From Olsenella sp. (GTDB taxonomy: Bacteria > Actinomycetota > Coriobacteriia > Coriobacteriales > Atopobiaceae), in contig SUUD01000022.1 of the NCBI GenBank assembly GCA_015062715.1, positions 1 to 15,484 of the forward strand: a stretch of DNA of 15,484 nt. The letters run 5' to 3'. Below the pieces are notes generated by a model. The model saw only the letters and a list, made by a program, of their open reading frames with translations, did no database searches and had not been told where the DNA came from. Positions 1 to 6,159 of the stretch are shown one piece after another. Within the stretch, counting starts at the first letter, position 1; each line of letters opens with the position of its first letter. The position numbers were made by a program, and so were the translations under genes.

Positions 1-578
1 TAGTCGGCGATCTTGGGCTTCGCGGCGCTGATGCGCGAGATAAGCGAGCTCTTGCCAACGCTGGGCATGCCCACGAGCGCGACGTCGGCCATGAGCTTCA
101 TCTCGAGTTCGATCCAGTGCTCCCGGGCCGGCTCGCCCTTCTCGGCGAAGGCGGGGGCTCGCCGCGTCGAAGTCACGAAGTGGATGTTGCCGCGGCCACC
201 CACACCACCCGGGGCCACGATCACGCGCTCGCCGGGATGCGTGAGGTCGGCGATCTGGTAGAGGGGCTCCTGCGTGCTTGGGTCGAGCTCGCGGACGACC
301 GTACCCAGCGGGACCCTGAGGACGAGGTCCTCTCCCCTGCGTCCGTGCTTACGGGCGCCCTGGCCGTGCGTGCCGCGCTCGGCACGGAAGTGATGCTTGT
401 AGCGGTAGTCGATGAGCGAGGAGAGCTGGGGGTCGGCCTCGACGATGACGTCGCCGCCATGGCCGCCGTCGCCGCCGTCTGGCCCGCCCTTGGGGACGAA
501 CGCCTCGCGCCTGAACGACATGCATCCGGCGCCGCCGTCACCGCCGCGTACGTTGATATGTGAGAGATCGGTAAACAT
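1..578 (-). CDS. obgE: Obg/CgtA GTPase, N-terminal part (3' end cut by window)
   Basis: This is the first 192 codons of the essential ribosome-associated GTPase Obg, which acts in late 50S assembly and stress control. The visible protein starts MFTDLSHINVRGGDGG and continues with the glycine-rich Obg fold (residues about 1-158), including the typical GGPDGGDGGHGGDV and GGVGGRGN turns. The G domain then begins, with the G1 P-loop GMPSVGKSS at about 169-177 followed by SAAKPKIAD. Many Obg proteins have GFPNVGKST here, and the Met, Ser and final Ser are conservative differences. The ATG is preceded by a GGAGGG Shine-Dalgarno at good spacing. The reading frame is open to the window edge, so the rest of the G domain and any C-terminal domain lie outside. 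It is the last visible gene after rplU-rpmA, its usual neighbours. Identity is secure. Confidence 0.96.
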   Translation of the reverse strand, partial: MFTDLSHINVRGGDGGAGCMSFRREAFVPKGGPDGGDGGHGGDVIVEADPQLSSLIDYRYKHHFRAERGTHGQGARKHGRRGEDLVLRVPLGTVVRELDPSTQEPLYQIADLTHPGERVIVAPGGVGGRGNIHFVTSTRRAPAFAEKGEPAREHWIELEMKLMADVALVGMPSVGKSSLISRISAAKPKIAD

Positions 579-601
579 GCGGCCCTCCAACGGACCCGTG
601 G

Positions 602-705
602 GCACGTGCCCTCATTGCAGAACGAGGCCCCCGCACGTGCGTCGGGGGCCTCGTGTCGATACGCGCTTTGAACGGGGGCCTTAGGCCTCCACGGGGCGCA
701 CGTGC
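602..705. repeat. Three GCACGTGC palindromic octamers across the rpmA-obgE junction
   Basis: The octamer GCACGTGC occurs at 602-609, 633-640 and 698-705. The first sits in a perfect 12-bp palindrome (600-611). The second lies mostly in the loop of the strong hairpin at 622-654. The third is inside the end of rpmA, where it encodes Val-His-Val. I saw only one other copy in the window, inside mreB (10206-10213). Spacings are 31 and 65 bases. This may be a binding site cluster or chance; no factor can be named from the sequence. Confidence 0.4.
622..654 (-). terminator. Strong GC hairpin between rpmA and obgE (terminator or attenuator candidate)
   Basis: A perfect 12-bp inverted repeat (ACGAGGCCCCCG / CGGGGGCCTCGT) with a 9-base loop lies in the 102-base gap between the rpmA stop and the obgE start. 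On the transcribed strand it is followed by TCTGCAATG, so there is no U-tract. U-poor hairpins are common terminator candidates in high-GC actinobacteria. It could also act as a partial attenuator that lowers obgE relative to L21/L27, or as an RNA-stabilising 3' end. I see no clear promoter between it and obgE, which favours partial read-through over full termination. Confidence 0.55.
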
Positions 706-935
706 ACGTAGTGCTTGGCGCCCTTGACGAACTCGACCGTGCCGTCGGCGAGGGCGAACAGGGTGTCGTCCTTGCCGCGACCGACGTTGTCGCCGGGGGT
801 GAAGTGGGTGCCGCGCTGGCGGACGATGATCTGGCCGGTCTTGATGGCCTGGCCGCCGTAGATCTTCACGCCGAGACGCTGGGCGTTGGAGTCGCGGCCG
901 TTACGCGAGGAGCCGAGACCTTTCTTGTGAGCCAT
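681..935 (-). CDS. rpmA: 50S ribosomal protein L27
   Basis: This 84-residue protein is a full-length bL27, which sits near the peptidyl-transferase centre with its N-terminal tail reaching toward the P-site tRNA. It starts MAHKKGLGSSRNGRDS and carries the family core GRDSNAQRLGVK, GTHFTPGDNVGRGKDDTLFA and the C-terminal GTVEF strand. The start is at the conserved MAHKK, so there is no Firmicutes-type N-terminal extension that would need cleavage by Prp. The Shine-Dalgarno is weak (AGGCAGG at rather long spacing). Only 40 bases separate it from rplU, too few for a prp gene, and the two are probably cotranscribed. Confidence 0.98.
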   Translation of the reverse strand: MAHKKGLGSSRNGRDSNAQRLGVKIYGGQAIKTGQIIVRQRGTHFTPGDNVGRGKDDTLFALADGTVEFVKGAKHYVHVRPVEA

Positions 936-975
936 GATGGTACCTGCCTATCTGGTCTGTGATTCGTAACTCGGA

Positions 976-1326
976 CTACTCGGCCTCGACGGTGGAAGCC
1001 TCGGTGGCGGGCTCCTTCTCGCCCGGCAGGGAGACGACCTCGAGCTTGGTGAGGTTCTGCCTGTGGCCGTTGAGGCGGTGGTAGCGCTTGCGCTTCTTGA
1101 ACTTGAAGACGAGCTGCTTCTCGCCCTTGAACTGGTCGACGACGTTGCAGGTGACCTTGAGGTTCTCGACGGCTGCGGGGTCGACGGTAACCTTGGTGTC
1201 GTCGCTGAGCATGAGAACGTCCAGCTCGACGGTATCGCCAGGCTGCGCGTCGAGCTTCTCGACGTCGATGACGTCGCCCTTGGCAACCTTGTACTGCTTG
1301 CCGCCCGTGGTAACGATTGCGTACAT
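976..1326 (-). CDS. rplU: 50S ribosomal protein L21
   Basis: This 116-residue protein is bL21, a 23S rRNA-binding protein of the large subunit. It starts MYAIVTTGGKQYKV, the usual N-terminus, and carries the basic L21 signature KFKKRKRYHRLNGHRQ at about residues 75-90, which contacts rRNA. Most L21 proteins end near residue 103; here an acidic, low-complexity tail (about 101-116, PGEKEPATEASTVEAE) is added. A GAAGGG Shine-Dalgarno precedes the ATG. It is the first gene after a gap of about 120 bases containing a promoter-like sequence, so it likely heads the rplU-rpmA(-obgE) transcript. Neither rng nor prp, common neighbours elsewhere, is present. Confidence 0.97.
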   Translation of the reverse strand: MYAIVTTGGKQYKVAKGDVIDVEKLDAQPGDTVELDVLMLSDDTKVTVDPAAVENLKVTCNVVDQFKGEKQLVFKFKKRKRYHRLNGHRQNLTKLEVVSLPGEKEPATEASTVEAE

Positions 1327-1369
1327 GTCTTGTGCCCTTCACTGCTTGGGGTTAGTGCAACAGCTGGAT

Positions 1370-1398
1370 ACTTTATCACCCGTCACCAGCACGGTCAA
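1370..1398 (-). promoter_or_regulatory. Sigma70-type promoter for rplU-rpmA
   Basis: On the minus strand, a -35 box TTGACC (1393-1398, 5 of 6 to consensus) and a -10 box TAAAGT (1370-1375, 4 of 6) are separated by exactly 17 bases. Transcription would start near 1362-1363, leaving a leader of about 36 bases before the rplU ATG. That leader is short, with no room for a long structured ribosomal-protein leader. Position and spacing fit the gap between two gene blocks. Confidence 0.6.
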
Positions 1399-1404
1399 CG
1401 AGAA

Positions 1405-1434
1405 AACCCGTGTCGTTTGCCCACTTCACGGATT
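1405..1434 (-). terminator. Weak terminator-like hairpin after the DUF2344 gene
   Basis: On the transcribed strand AATCCGTG and CACGGGTT can pair (8 bp, one G-U) around a 14-base loop, and the last arm runs into GTTTTCT. It lies just after the DUF2344 stop and just before the rplU promoter, where a terminator would be expected. The loop is large and the stem short, so confidence is low. Confidence 0.3.
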
Positions 1435-1447
1435 GTGCGCATGGGGC

Positions 1448-2161
1448 TCAGGACGGCCATCCCAGAGAGGCCGGGACAGGCGCCAGAAGCGAACCGTCCT
1501 CGTCCTCATGCCACTGACCCGTGCGGGTGACGAGCGGCACCGAGCCGGCCCTCCCCGCCCTGCCCAGGGCGGCTCCCAGAAGGGCGCTCGGGCGCAGGGC
1601 GCCTGCGGGCGACGAGCGCGTCTCGAGGGTTACGAGCGCGTCGTCTCCCGCCTCCGTGGCGTGGTAGGACACGAGGGTCTGCGTGAGGTCTGCGCGCTTG
1701 GGCTTGTCGCCGCGCAGGTACTCGAACTCGCCCTCCTGAGCAAGCGAGGACAGCGCGTCGCCGATCGCCATCGCCGCGTCCGAGCACCCGGGCACAACCG
1801 CCTCCCACCGCGCGCGGTTGAGCCACGACTCCAGCGCGGGGACCTCCCGCGTGACATAGCAGGTGGCAAAGGGCGCGATGTCGCGGGGCGTGGAGCGCTC
1901 GAGCGCCTCCAGGGCCGCGTCGCGGTCGACGAGCGAGGTGAGGAACGCGTCATAGCACTCGCAGGTCGACGACACGCCCGTGGGGAGCGCTGCGGAAAAC
2001 TGGATGCGCATGTGCGGCGAGAACCCCTGCGTCACGGCAAAGGGAAGGCCGGCCCTCCGCACGCAGCGCTCGATCGTGCGGAGCATCTCGAGGTGGCCCA
2101 GGTGGCGGAGGCGGCCCTGCTTCGCGTAGGCGACACGCAGCCTGAAGACGGCATCGCTCAT
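1448..2161 (-). CDS. TIGR03936/DUF2344 family protein, partner of the radical SAM protein
   Basis: This 237-residue protein matches the DUF2344 family. Its N-terminus has the family pattern: an RLRVAYAKQGRLRHLGHLEMLRTIER-like start (split here: RLRVAYAKQGRLRHLGHLEM, then LRTIER), followed by GLPFAVTQGFSPHMRIQFSAALPTGVSS at about 38-65. The middle (PRDIAPFA, WEAVV) and the C-terminal half are less conserved. The family is usually encoded directly after, or fused to, the TIGR03960 radical SAM protein. Its biochemical role is not established; RNA or ribosome-related modification is a guess from neighbourhood. The ATG overlaps the radical SAM stop in an ATGA arrangement (2158-2161), which implies translational coupling and near-equal amounts of the two proteins. 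No signal peptide or membrane segment is visible. Confidence 0.88.
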   Translation of the reverse strand: MSDAVFRLRVAYAKQGRLRHLGHLEMLRTIERCVRRAGLPFAVTQGFSPHMRIQFSAALPTGVSSTCECYDAFLTSLVDRDAALEALERSTPRDIAPFATCYVTREVPALESWLNRARWEAVVPGCSDAAMAIGDALSSLAQEGEFEYLRGDKPKRADLTQTLVSYHATEAGDDALVTLETRSSPAGALRPSALLGAALGRAGRAGSVPLVTRTGQWHEDEDGSLLAPVPASLGWPS

Positions 2162-4035
2162 GAGCGCTCACCCCAGATCACGTTGTTGGAGCCGGTCGCC
2201 TGGCAGATGCCGCAGCCCGTGCAGCTGGTGAACGTGCAGTCGGGCGTGGTCACGCCCTCGACGGCACGCCGCCACTCGCGCTTGAGGAAGCCCAGAGAGA
2301 CGCCCGGGGTCGTGTGCTCCCAGGACAGGTGGGCGTCGAGGTCATAAGCGGTCGAGGCGATCTGCTCGAGGTCCATCCCCAACGACTCCCCCGCCTCGTG
2401 CCAGCGCTCGTAGGAGAACTGGTCGGTCCAGGCGTCGAAGCGGCAGCCCCGCCTCCAGGCCTCGAGGACGAGCTCGAACGCCTCGCGGCCCGAACGCGAG
2501 AGGACCGCCTCGACCACGGACGTCTCTGCGTCGTGGTACGAGATGCGGATGGCCCGGTCGTGGCAGGAGTCAAGCAGCAGGCGCTGCCTGCGGCGCACCT
2601 CCTCGAGGCCTAGCTGGCCGCACCACTGGAACGGCGTGTGGGGCTTGGGCACGAGGACGGCGACGGAGATGGAGACGGAGAGCCCGCCGCGCTCGCCCTT
2701 GGGAACGATCTCGCGGCCGATCTCGAGCACGCGCTCGGCCAGCCGTGTGATCGCCACGACATCCTCGTCGGTCTCGGTGGGAAGACCCATCATGAAGTAG
2801 AGCTTCATGCGCCGCCACCCGCACTCGAAGGCGTTGCGGGCGGCCCGCTCGAGGTCCTCCTCGGTGATGTTCTTGTTGATGACGTCGCGAAGGCGCTGGC
2901 TGCCCGCCTCCGGCGCGAAGGTGAGGCCGCCCTTCTTCTGGCCGGCGACCTCAAGCGCCATGTCGACGCCGAACGAGTCGAGGCGCTGCGAGGGGATGGA
3001 CACCCGCGTGCCGGTGTCGGCCAGGCTGGCGTTGATGCGGTGGAGCATCTCGGCGCACTGGGAGTGGTCGGTCGTGGACAGCGACGTGAGCGACACCTCG
3101 TCGTAGCCGGTCGCGGCAAGGCCCGCGGAGCAGGACGCCACGACCTGGTCGGCGGGGCGCTCGCGCACGGGCCGGTAGATGATCCCCGCCTGGCAGAAGC
3201 GGCACCCGCGCGCGCAGCCCCGCAGGACCTCGACGGAGAGCCGGTCAAAGACGGCCTGCATGTAGGGCACGAGCATCGTCGGGAGCGGGTCTGTGGCGGC
3301 GAAGTCGCCCACCACGCGCTTGGTCACGACCTGTGGGGCGGGGCTTCCCTCAAGCGCCACGGCCCTCCCCCACCTCGTGGTCGTGTCGTCATGCACGACC
3401 TCGTAGAGCGAGGGCACGTACACGCTCTGGATGGAGGCGAGCGCCTCGAGGATCTGCCGGCGCGGGAGTCCCTGGGCGCGCAGGTCGCGCACCATCGAGC
3501 ACACCTCGACGATCGACTCCTCGCCGTCGCCGAGCATGACCGCGTCGAACATAGGCGCGAAGGGCTCGCAGTTGAACGCGGAGGGGCCACCCGCAACCAC
3601 GATCGCGTCATCCTCGGCGCGCTCCTCGGCGCGCACGGGAATGCGCGCGAGGTCGAGCGCCTCGATGATGTTGGTGCAGGCCATCTCGTGGGCGAGGGTG
3701 AAGCCCACCACGTCGAAGGAGGCGACCGGAGCTGCGCTCTCGAGCGCAAGCAGCGGCACGTCGTGCTCGCGCATGAGGGCGGCCATGTCCACCCAGGGGA
3801 CGTATGAGCGCTCGCACGAGATCCCCTCGGCCTTGTTGAGCGCCGCGTAGAGGATGGCTATGGCCAGGTTGGAGAGGCCGATCTCGTAGGTGTCCGGGTA
3901 GAGCAGGCAGACATGGAAGGGACCCGGCTGGTCGCGCAGCGCACCCCACTCGTGGTCGAGGTAGCGCGAGGGCTTCTCGACATGGTCGAGGAACGGCTCG
4001 ATGAGGTGAAAGCAGTCCTGACGCTCGAGCCTCAT
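2158..4035 (-). CDS. TIGR03960-type B12-binding-domain-like radical SAM protein
   Basis: This 625-residue protein belongs to the radical SAM superfamily. Residues about 1-200 resemble the B12-binding-like domain of this family (YPDTYEIGLSN at 46-56, VVAGGPSAFNCEPFAP at 146-161, LGDGEE at 168-173), but I see no canonical DxHxxG cobalamin motif. The radical SAM core carries Cys274-x3-Cys278-x2-Cys281 in the context RGCARGCRFCQAGIIYRP, the ligands of the [4Fe-4S] cluster that cleaves SAM. TFAPEAGSQRLRDVINKNI and MKLYFMMGLPTET follow as expected. The C-terminus adds a Cys cluster at 600, 605, 608 and 611 (CxxxxCxxCxxC) that may hold another cluster. The substrate is unknown. The gene overlaps the upstream DUF697 gene and the downstream DUF2344 gene by 4 bases each. 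Confidence 0.92.
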   Translation of the reverse strand: MRLERQDCFHLIEPFLDHVEKPSRYLDHEWGALRDQPGPFHVCLLYPDTYEIGLSNLAIAILYAALNKAEGISCERSYVPWVDMAALMREHDVPLLALESAAPVASFDVVGFTLAHEMACTNIIEALDLARIPVRAEERAEDDAIVVAGGPSAFNCEPFAPMFDAVMLGDGEESIVEVCSMVRDLRAQGLPRRQILEALASIQSVYVPSLYEVVHDDTTTRWGRAVALEGSPAPQVVTKRVVGDFAATDPLPTMLVPYMQAVFDRLSVEVLRGCARGCRFCQAGIIYRPVRERPADQVVASCSAGLAATGYDEVSLTSLSTTDHSQCAEMLHRINASLADTGTRVSIPSQRLDSFGVDMALEVAGQKKGGLTFAPEAGSQRLRDVINKNITEEDLERAARNAFECGWRRMKLYFMMGLPTETDEDVVAITRLAERVLEIGREIVPKGERGGLSVSISVAVLVPKPHTPFQWCGQLGLEEVRRRQRLLLDSCHDRAIRISYHDAETSVVEAVLSRSGREAFELVLEAWRRGCRFDAWTDQFSYERWHEAGESLGMDLEQIASTAYDLDAHLSWEHTTPGVSLGFLKREWRRAVEGVTTPDCTFTSCTGCGICQATGSNNVIWGERS

Positions 4036-4877
4036 TTGCGCCCACCAGCCTCGAGGAGGTTCGGGACCTCGAAGCGCGCGCGCAGGGCGGTGCCCGTGGC
4101 GATGGTCCCCGCGTAGCCCACGCCGGCCTTGAGCACGACGCCCAGGCCGGGGATGAGGCCGAGGAGCTGGCGTGCGGCCGCGCGGTACGCGAACCCGCCG
4201 CCAATCACGCCCGCGATCTCGGGGATGCGCTCGGGGCTGAGGTCCCTGCCGTAGACGGCGGCGATCTCGAGGGCGAGCTTTGCCTGGTTGGCCGTCATGA
4301 CGGGCATATCGGCACCGGGTATGAGCACGACGGCGCCCACGGCCGCGTTCTCGGCGGCGCAGGTGCGGATCAGCTGGTCGACCTTGGGGCCGCGCACGAA
4401 GGGGAAGTTCGCCGCGAGCGCGAGGTCCTTGCCGGTGACGCCGACGATCCAGCGGCCGAGCTTGTCGAGAAGCGCCTCGGGGCTCGTCGCGGCGACGAGC
4501 CCGACGTCGTCACCGCCGGCAGGCGCGCTCGGCGCGTCGACGCTCGACTCAGCGACCACGCAGCAGGGGACGCCCGAGGCGAGGCAGGCCGAGACCGCGG
4601 GTGCGGTGAGCCCGTCGGAGCCGCCGGCAACCACCAGGGCGATGTCGGTGCCCTGGGGCAGGACGGGCGTGACCCCCTCCTGCAGGCGGTCAACGAGGAC
4701 GAGGGCCCGGGGCGTCTCGGGTACGAGGGCATCACGCAGCGACGCGACGAGCTCGCGCGACGACGCCGGGTCGACCAGCACCTGGACGCGCACCTCGCGG
4801 GAGCGCCGCTCCTCGGCGCTCTTGCCGAACGAGAAGACCTCGCGGGCCTTGTCGGCGGGGATGTCCCGCATCTTCAT
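4032..4877 (-). CDS. DUF697-type membrane-associated protein of unknown function
   Basis: The reading frame is open far upstream, but the start is set by ATG at 4877 with a strong GGGGAGGAG Shine-Dalgarno 5 bases away, giving 281 residues. The C-terminal part (about 155-265) has DUF697/YcjF character: FPFVRGPKVDQLIRTCA, then AAVGAVVLIPGADMPVMTANQ, IAGVIGGGFAYRAAARQLLG and a hydrophobic glycine-rich stretch (about 238-262) that could insert in the membrane. DUF697 domains often sit behind an Era-like GTPase domain. Here residues about 28-145 alternate hydrophobic strands and helices (VQVLVDP, ALVLVDRL, DIALVVAGG, VPCCVVAES), but no P-loop GxxxxGKS/T is present, so it is probably not a GTPase. 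It lies between rodA and the radical SAM gene and overlaps the latter by 4 bases. The function is unknown. Confidence 0.75.
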   Translation of the reverse strand: MKMRDIPADKAREVFSFGKSAEERRSREVRVQVLVDPASSRELVASLRDALVPETPRALVLVDRLQEGVTPVLPQGTDIALVVAGGSDGLTAPAVSACLASGVPCCVVAESSVDAPSAPAGGDDVGLVAATSPEALLDKLGRWIVGVTGKDLALAANFPFVRGPKVDQLIRTCAAENAAVGAVVLIPGADMPVMTANQAKLALEIAAVYGRDLSPERIPEIAGVIGGGFAYRAAARQLLGLIPGLGVVLKAGVGYAGTIATGTALRARFEVPNLLEAGGRK

Positions 4878-4882
4878 GGCAA

Positions 4883-4891
4883 CTCCTCCCC
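4883..4891 (-). promoter_or_regulatory. Shine-Dalgarno that fixes the DUF697 gene start
   Basis: The minus strand reads GGGGAGGAG, ending 5 bases before ATG 4877. The same frame stays open for more than 1 kb upstream (opposite-frame shadow inside rodA), so this site is what decides the start. Confidence 0.75.
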
Positions 4892-4892
4892 T

Positions 4893-4910
4893 GCCGGGCG
4901 CAGGCCCGGC
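4893..4910 (-). other. Compact GC hairpin between the rodA stop and the next Shine-Dalgarno
   Basis: GCCGGGC-CTGC-GCCCGGC on the transcribed strand forms a perfect 7-bp stem with a 4-base loop. It begins on the last base of the rodA stop codon and ends just before the GGGGAGGAG ribosome site of the DUF697 gene. There is no U-tract. It could separate translation of the two genes or stabilise mRNA; a transcription stop is less likely. Confidence 0.5.
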
Positions 4911-6148
4911 TATCCGACCTTCGTTCGATGATGATAGACCGACTGGACCACGCCCGCCGCCATGAGCTGGACGATCATCGACGACGAGCCGAAGCTGATG
5001 AAGGGCAGCGGAATGCCGGTGATGGGCATGATGCCGATGCACATGCCGATGTTCTCGAGGATCTGGAAGGTCCACATCGAGACGATGCCGACCAGGACGA
5101 GCTTGGCGAAGGGCGACTCGCATCGCATCGCCAGCGCGATCGTCGAGAAGAGCAGCCAGCCGAAGAGCGCGAGCAGAAGCGTCGACCCCACGAAGCCGAA
5201 CTCCTCGGAGAGCAGCGCGAAGACGAAGTCGGTGTGGGCCTCTGGCAGGAATCCCTGGCCGGCCTGCGTGGCGTTGCCGATGCCCTTGCCCAGAAGGCCG
5301 CCGGATCCCACGGCGATCTTCGCCTGCTGCAGGTTGTACCCGTCGCCGGCGGGGTCGACCGTCGGGTCCACGAACACGATGAGGCGCTTGAGCTGGTAGG
5401 GCTTGAGGATGTTGGGGAGCCCCTCGGTCATGGAGCAGACGATGATGAGCGCCGCGCCGAGCACGATGAGGGCGATGGTGACGAGGACCCACGAGCGCTT
5501 TGCGCCGCCACAGATGATGATCGTCGCGCCGAGCACCAGGATGACGAGGCCGGTGCCGAGGTCGGGCTGGGTGAGGATGAGGAAGAAGGGCACGCAGAGG
5601 ATGGCGCAGAGGCGCACGTAGTCCTTGAGCGTCTCGATCTTGCCGTTGTACTGCGCCGTGAGCCCCGCCATGAGGAAGATCGTGATGATCTTCGCGAGCT
5701 CGGAGGGCTGGAACCTGAGGCCTATGAGCGGCACCACGATCCAGCCGGTCATGCCCTTGGCGTTCGCGCCGAGGCCGGGGACGTGCGGCATGAGCATGAG
5801 GATGACGTCGAGCACCAGAAGGACGGTGGTCATGCTCGAAAGCATGCGGTAGTCGAAGTGCCAGACGAAGGCGGCGGCGATGAGGCCAAGCACGACGCCG
5901 AACGCCTGCCTCGGGAACGAGGCGGCCTCGATGGTGAGCGAGGCCGACCACACGACCACAAGGCCGTAGGCGACGAGCAGCAGCGTGGGTATGAGGGCGG
6001 GAAGGTAGAGCTTGGCCAGCGGTCCCGTCGAGAAGCGGCGGGCATGCGTCGACGAGGGCGCCTTGCCGGCGTCGCCACCGAACAGGGCGCGGATTGACGG
6101 GGTCCTCCCGAAGTCGGGAAGGCTGCTGCCCCTAGCGTGAGATGCCAT
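4910..6148 (-). CDS. rodA: RodA, SEDS peptidoglycan glycosyltransferase
   Basis: This 412-residue polytopic membrane protein polymerises lipid II into glycan strands for lateral-wall growth, working with PBP2. It has about ten hydrophobic segments and the SEDS hallmarks: RFQPSELAKI (145-154), ILTQPDLGTG with the catalytic-type Asp196, GLLGKGIGNATQAGQGFLPE (284-303), HTDFVFALLSEEFGFVG, and GIPLPFISFGSSSMI near the C-terminus (378-392). Before the first membrane segment (about 48) it has a basic cytoplasmic N-terminal tail of about 45 residues, longer than in E. coli RodA (370 residues in total). ATG is preceded by GGGGAGG at good spacing. It follows the PBP2 gene after 11 bases, the standard mrdA-rodA pair. 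RodA and the cell-division paralogue FtsW are similar, but the position next to mreBCD and PBP2 supports RodA. Confidence 0.95.
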   Translation of the reverse strand: MASHARGSSLPDFGRTPSIRALFGGDAGKAPSSTHARRFSTGPLAKLYLPALIPTLLLVAYGLVVVWSASLTIEAASFPRQAFGVVLGLIAAAFVWHFDYRMLSSMTTVLLVLDVILMLMPHVPGLGANAKGMTGWIVVPLIGLRFQPSELAKIITIFLMAGLTAQYNGKIETLKDYVRLCAILCVPFFLILTQPDLGTGLVILVLGATIIICGGAKRSWVLVTIALIVLGAALIIVCSMTEGLPNILKPYQLKRLIVFVDPTVDPAGDGYNLQQAKIAVGSGGLLGKGIGNATQAGQGFLPEAHTDFVFALLSEEFGFVGSTLLLALFGWLLFSTIALAMRCESPFAKLVLVGIVSMWTFQILENIGMCIGIMPITGIPLPFISFGSSSMIVQLMAAGVVQSVYHHRTKVG

Positions 6149-6159
6149 GGTTTCCTCCC

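Noticed and set aside
1327..1362. L21 autoregulatory leader RNA
   Set aside because: The predicted leader is only about 36 bases and shows no stable structure, too little for a known ribosomal-protein leader.
1088..2347. 419-codon plus-strand frame crossing rplU, the promoter gap and the DUF2344 gene
   Set aside because: Spans opposite genes and an intergenic region, with no domain or ribosome site; a shadow.
2638..3807. 389-codon plus-strand frame opposite the radical SAM gene
   Set aside because: Low-complexity His/Gly/Asp/Ala-rich shadow, no motif, antisense to a confident gene.
4878..5951. N-terminal extension of the DUF697 frame inside rodA
   Set aside because: The frame stays open but overlaps rodA in another frame and gives Arg/His-rich shadow sequence. 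A strong ribosome site places the start at 4877.
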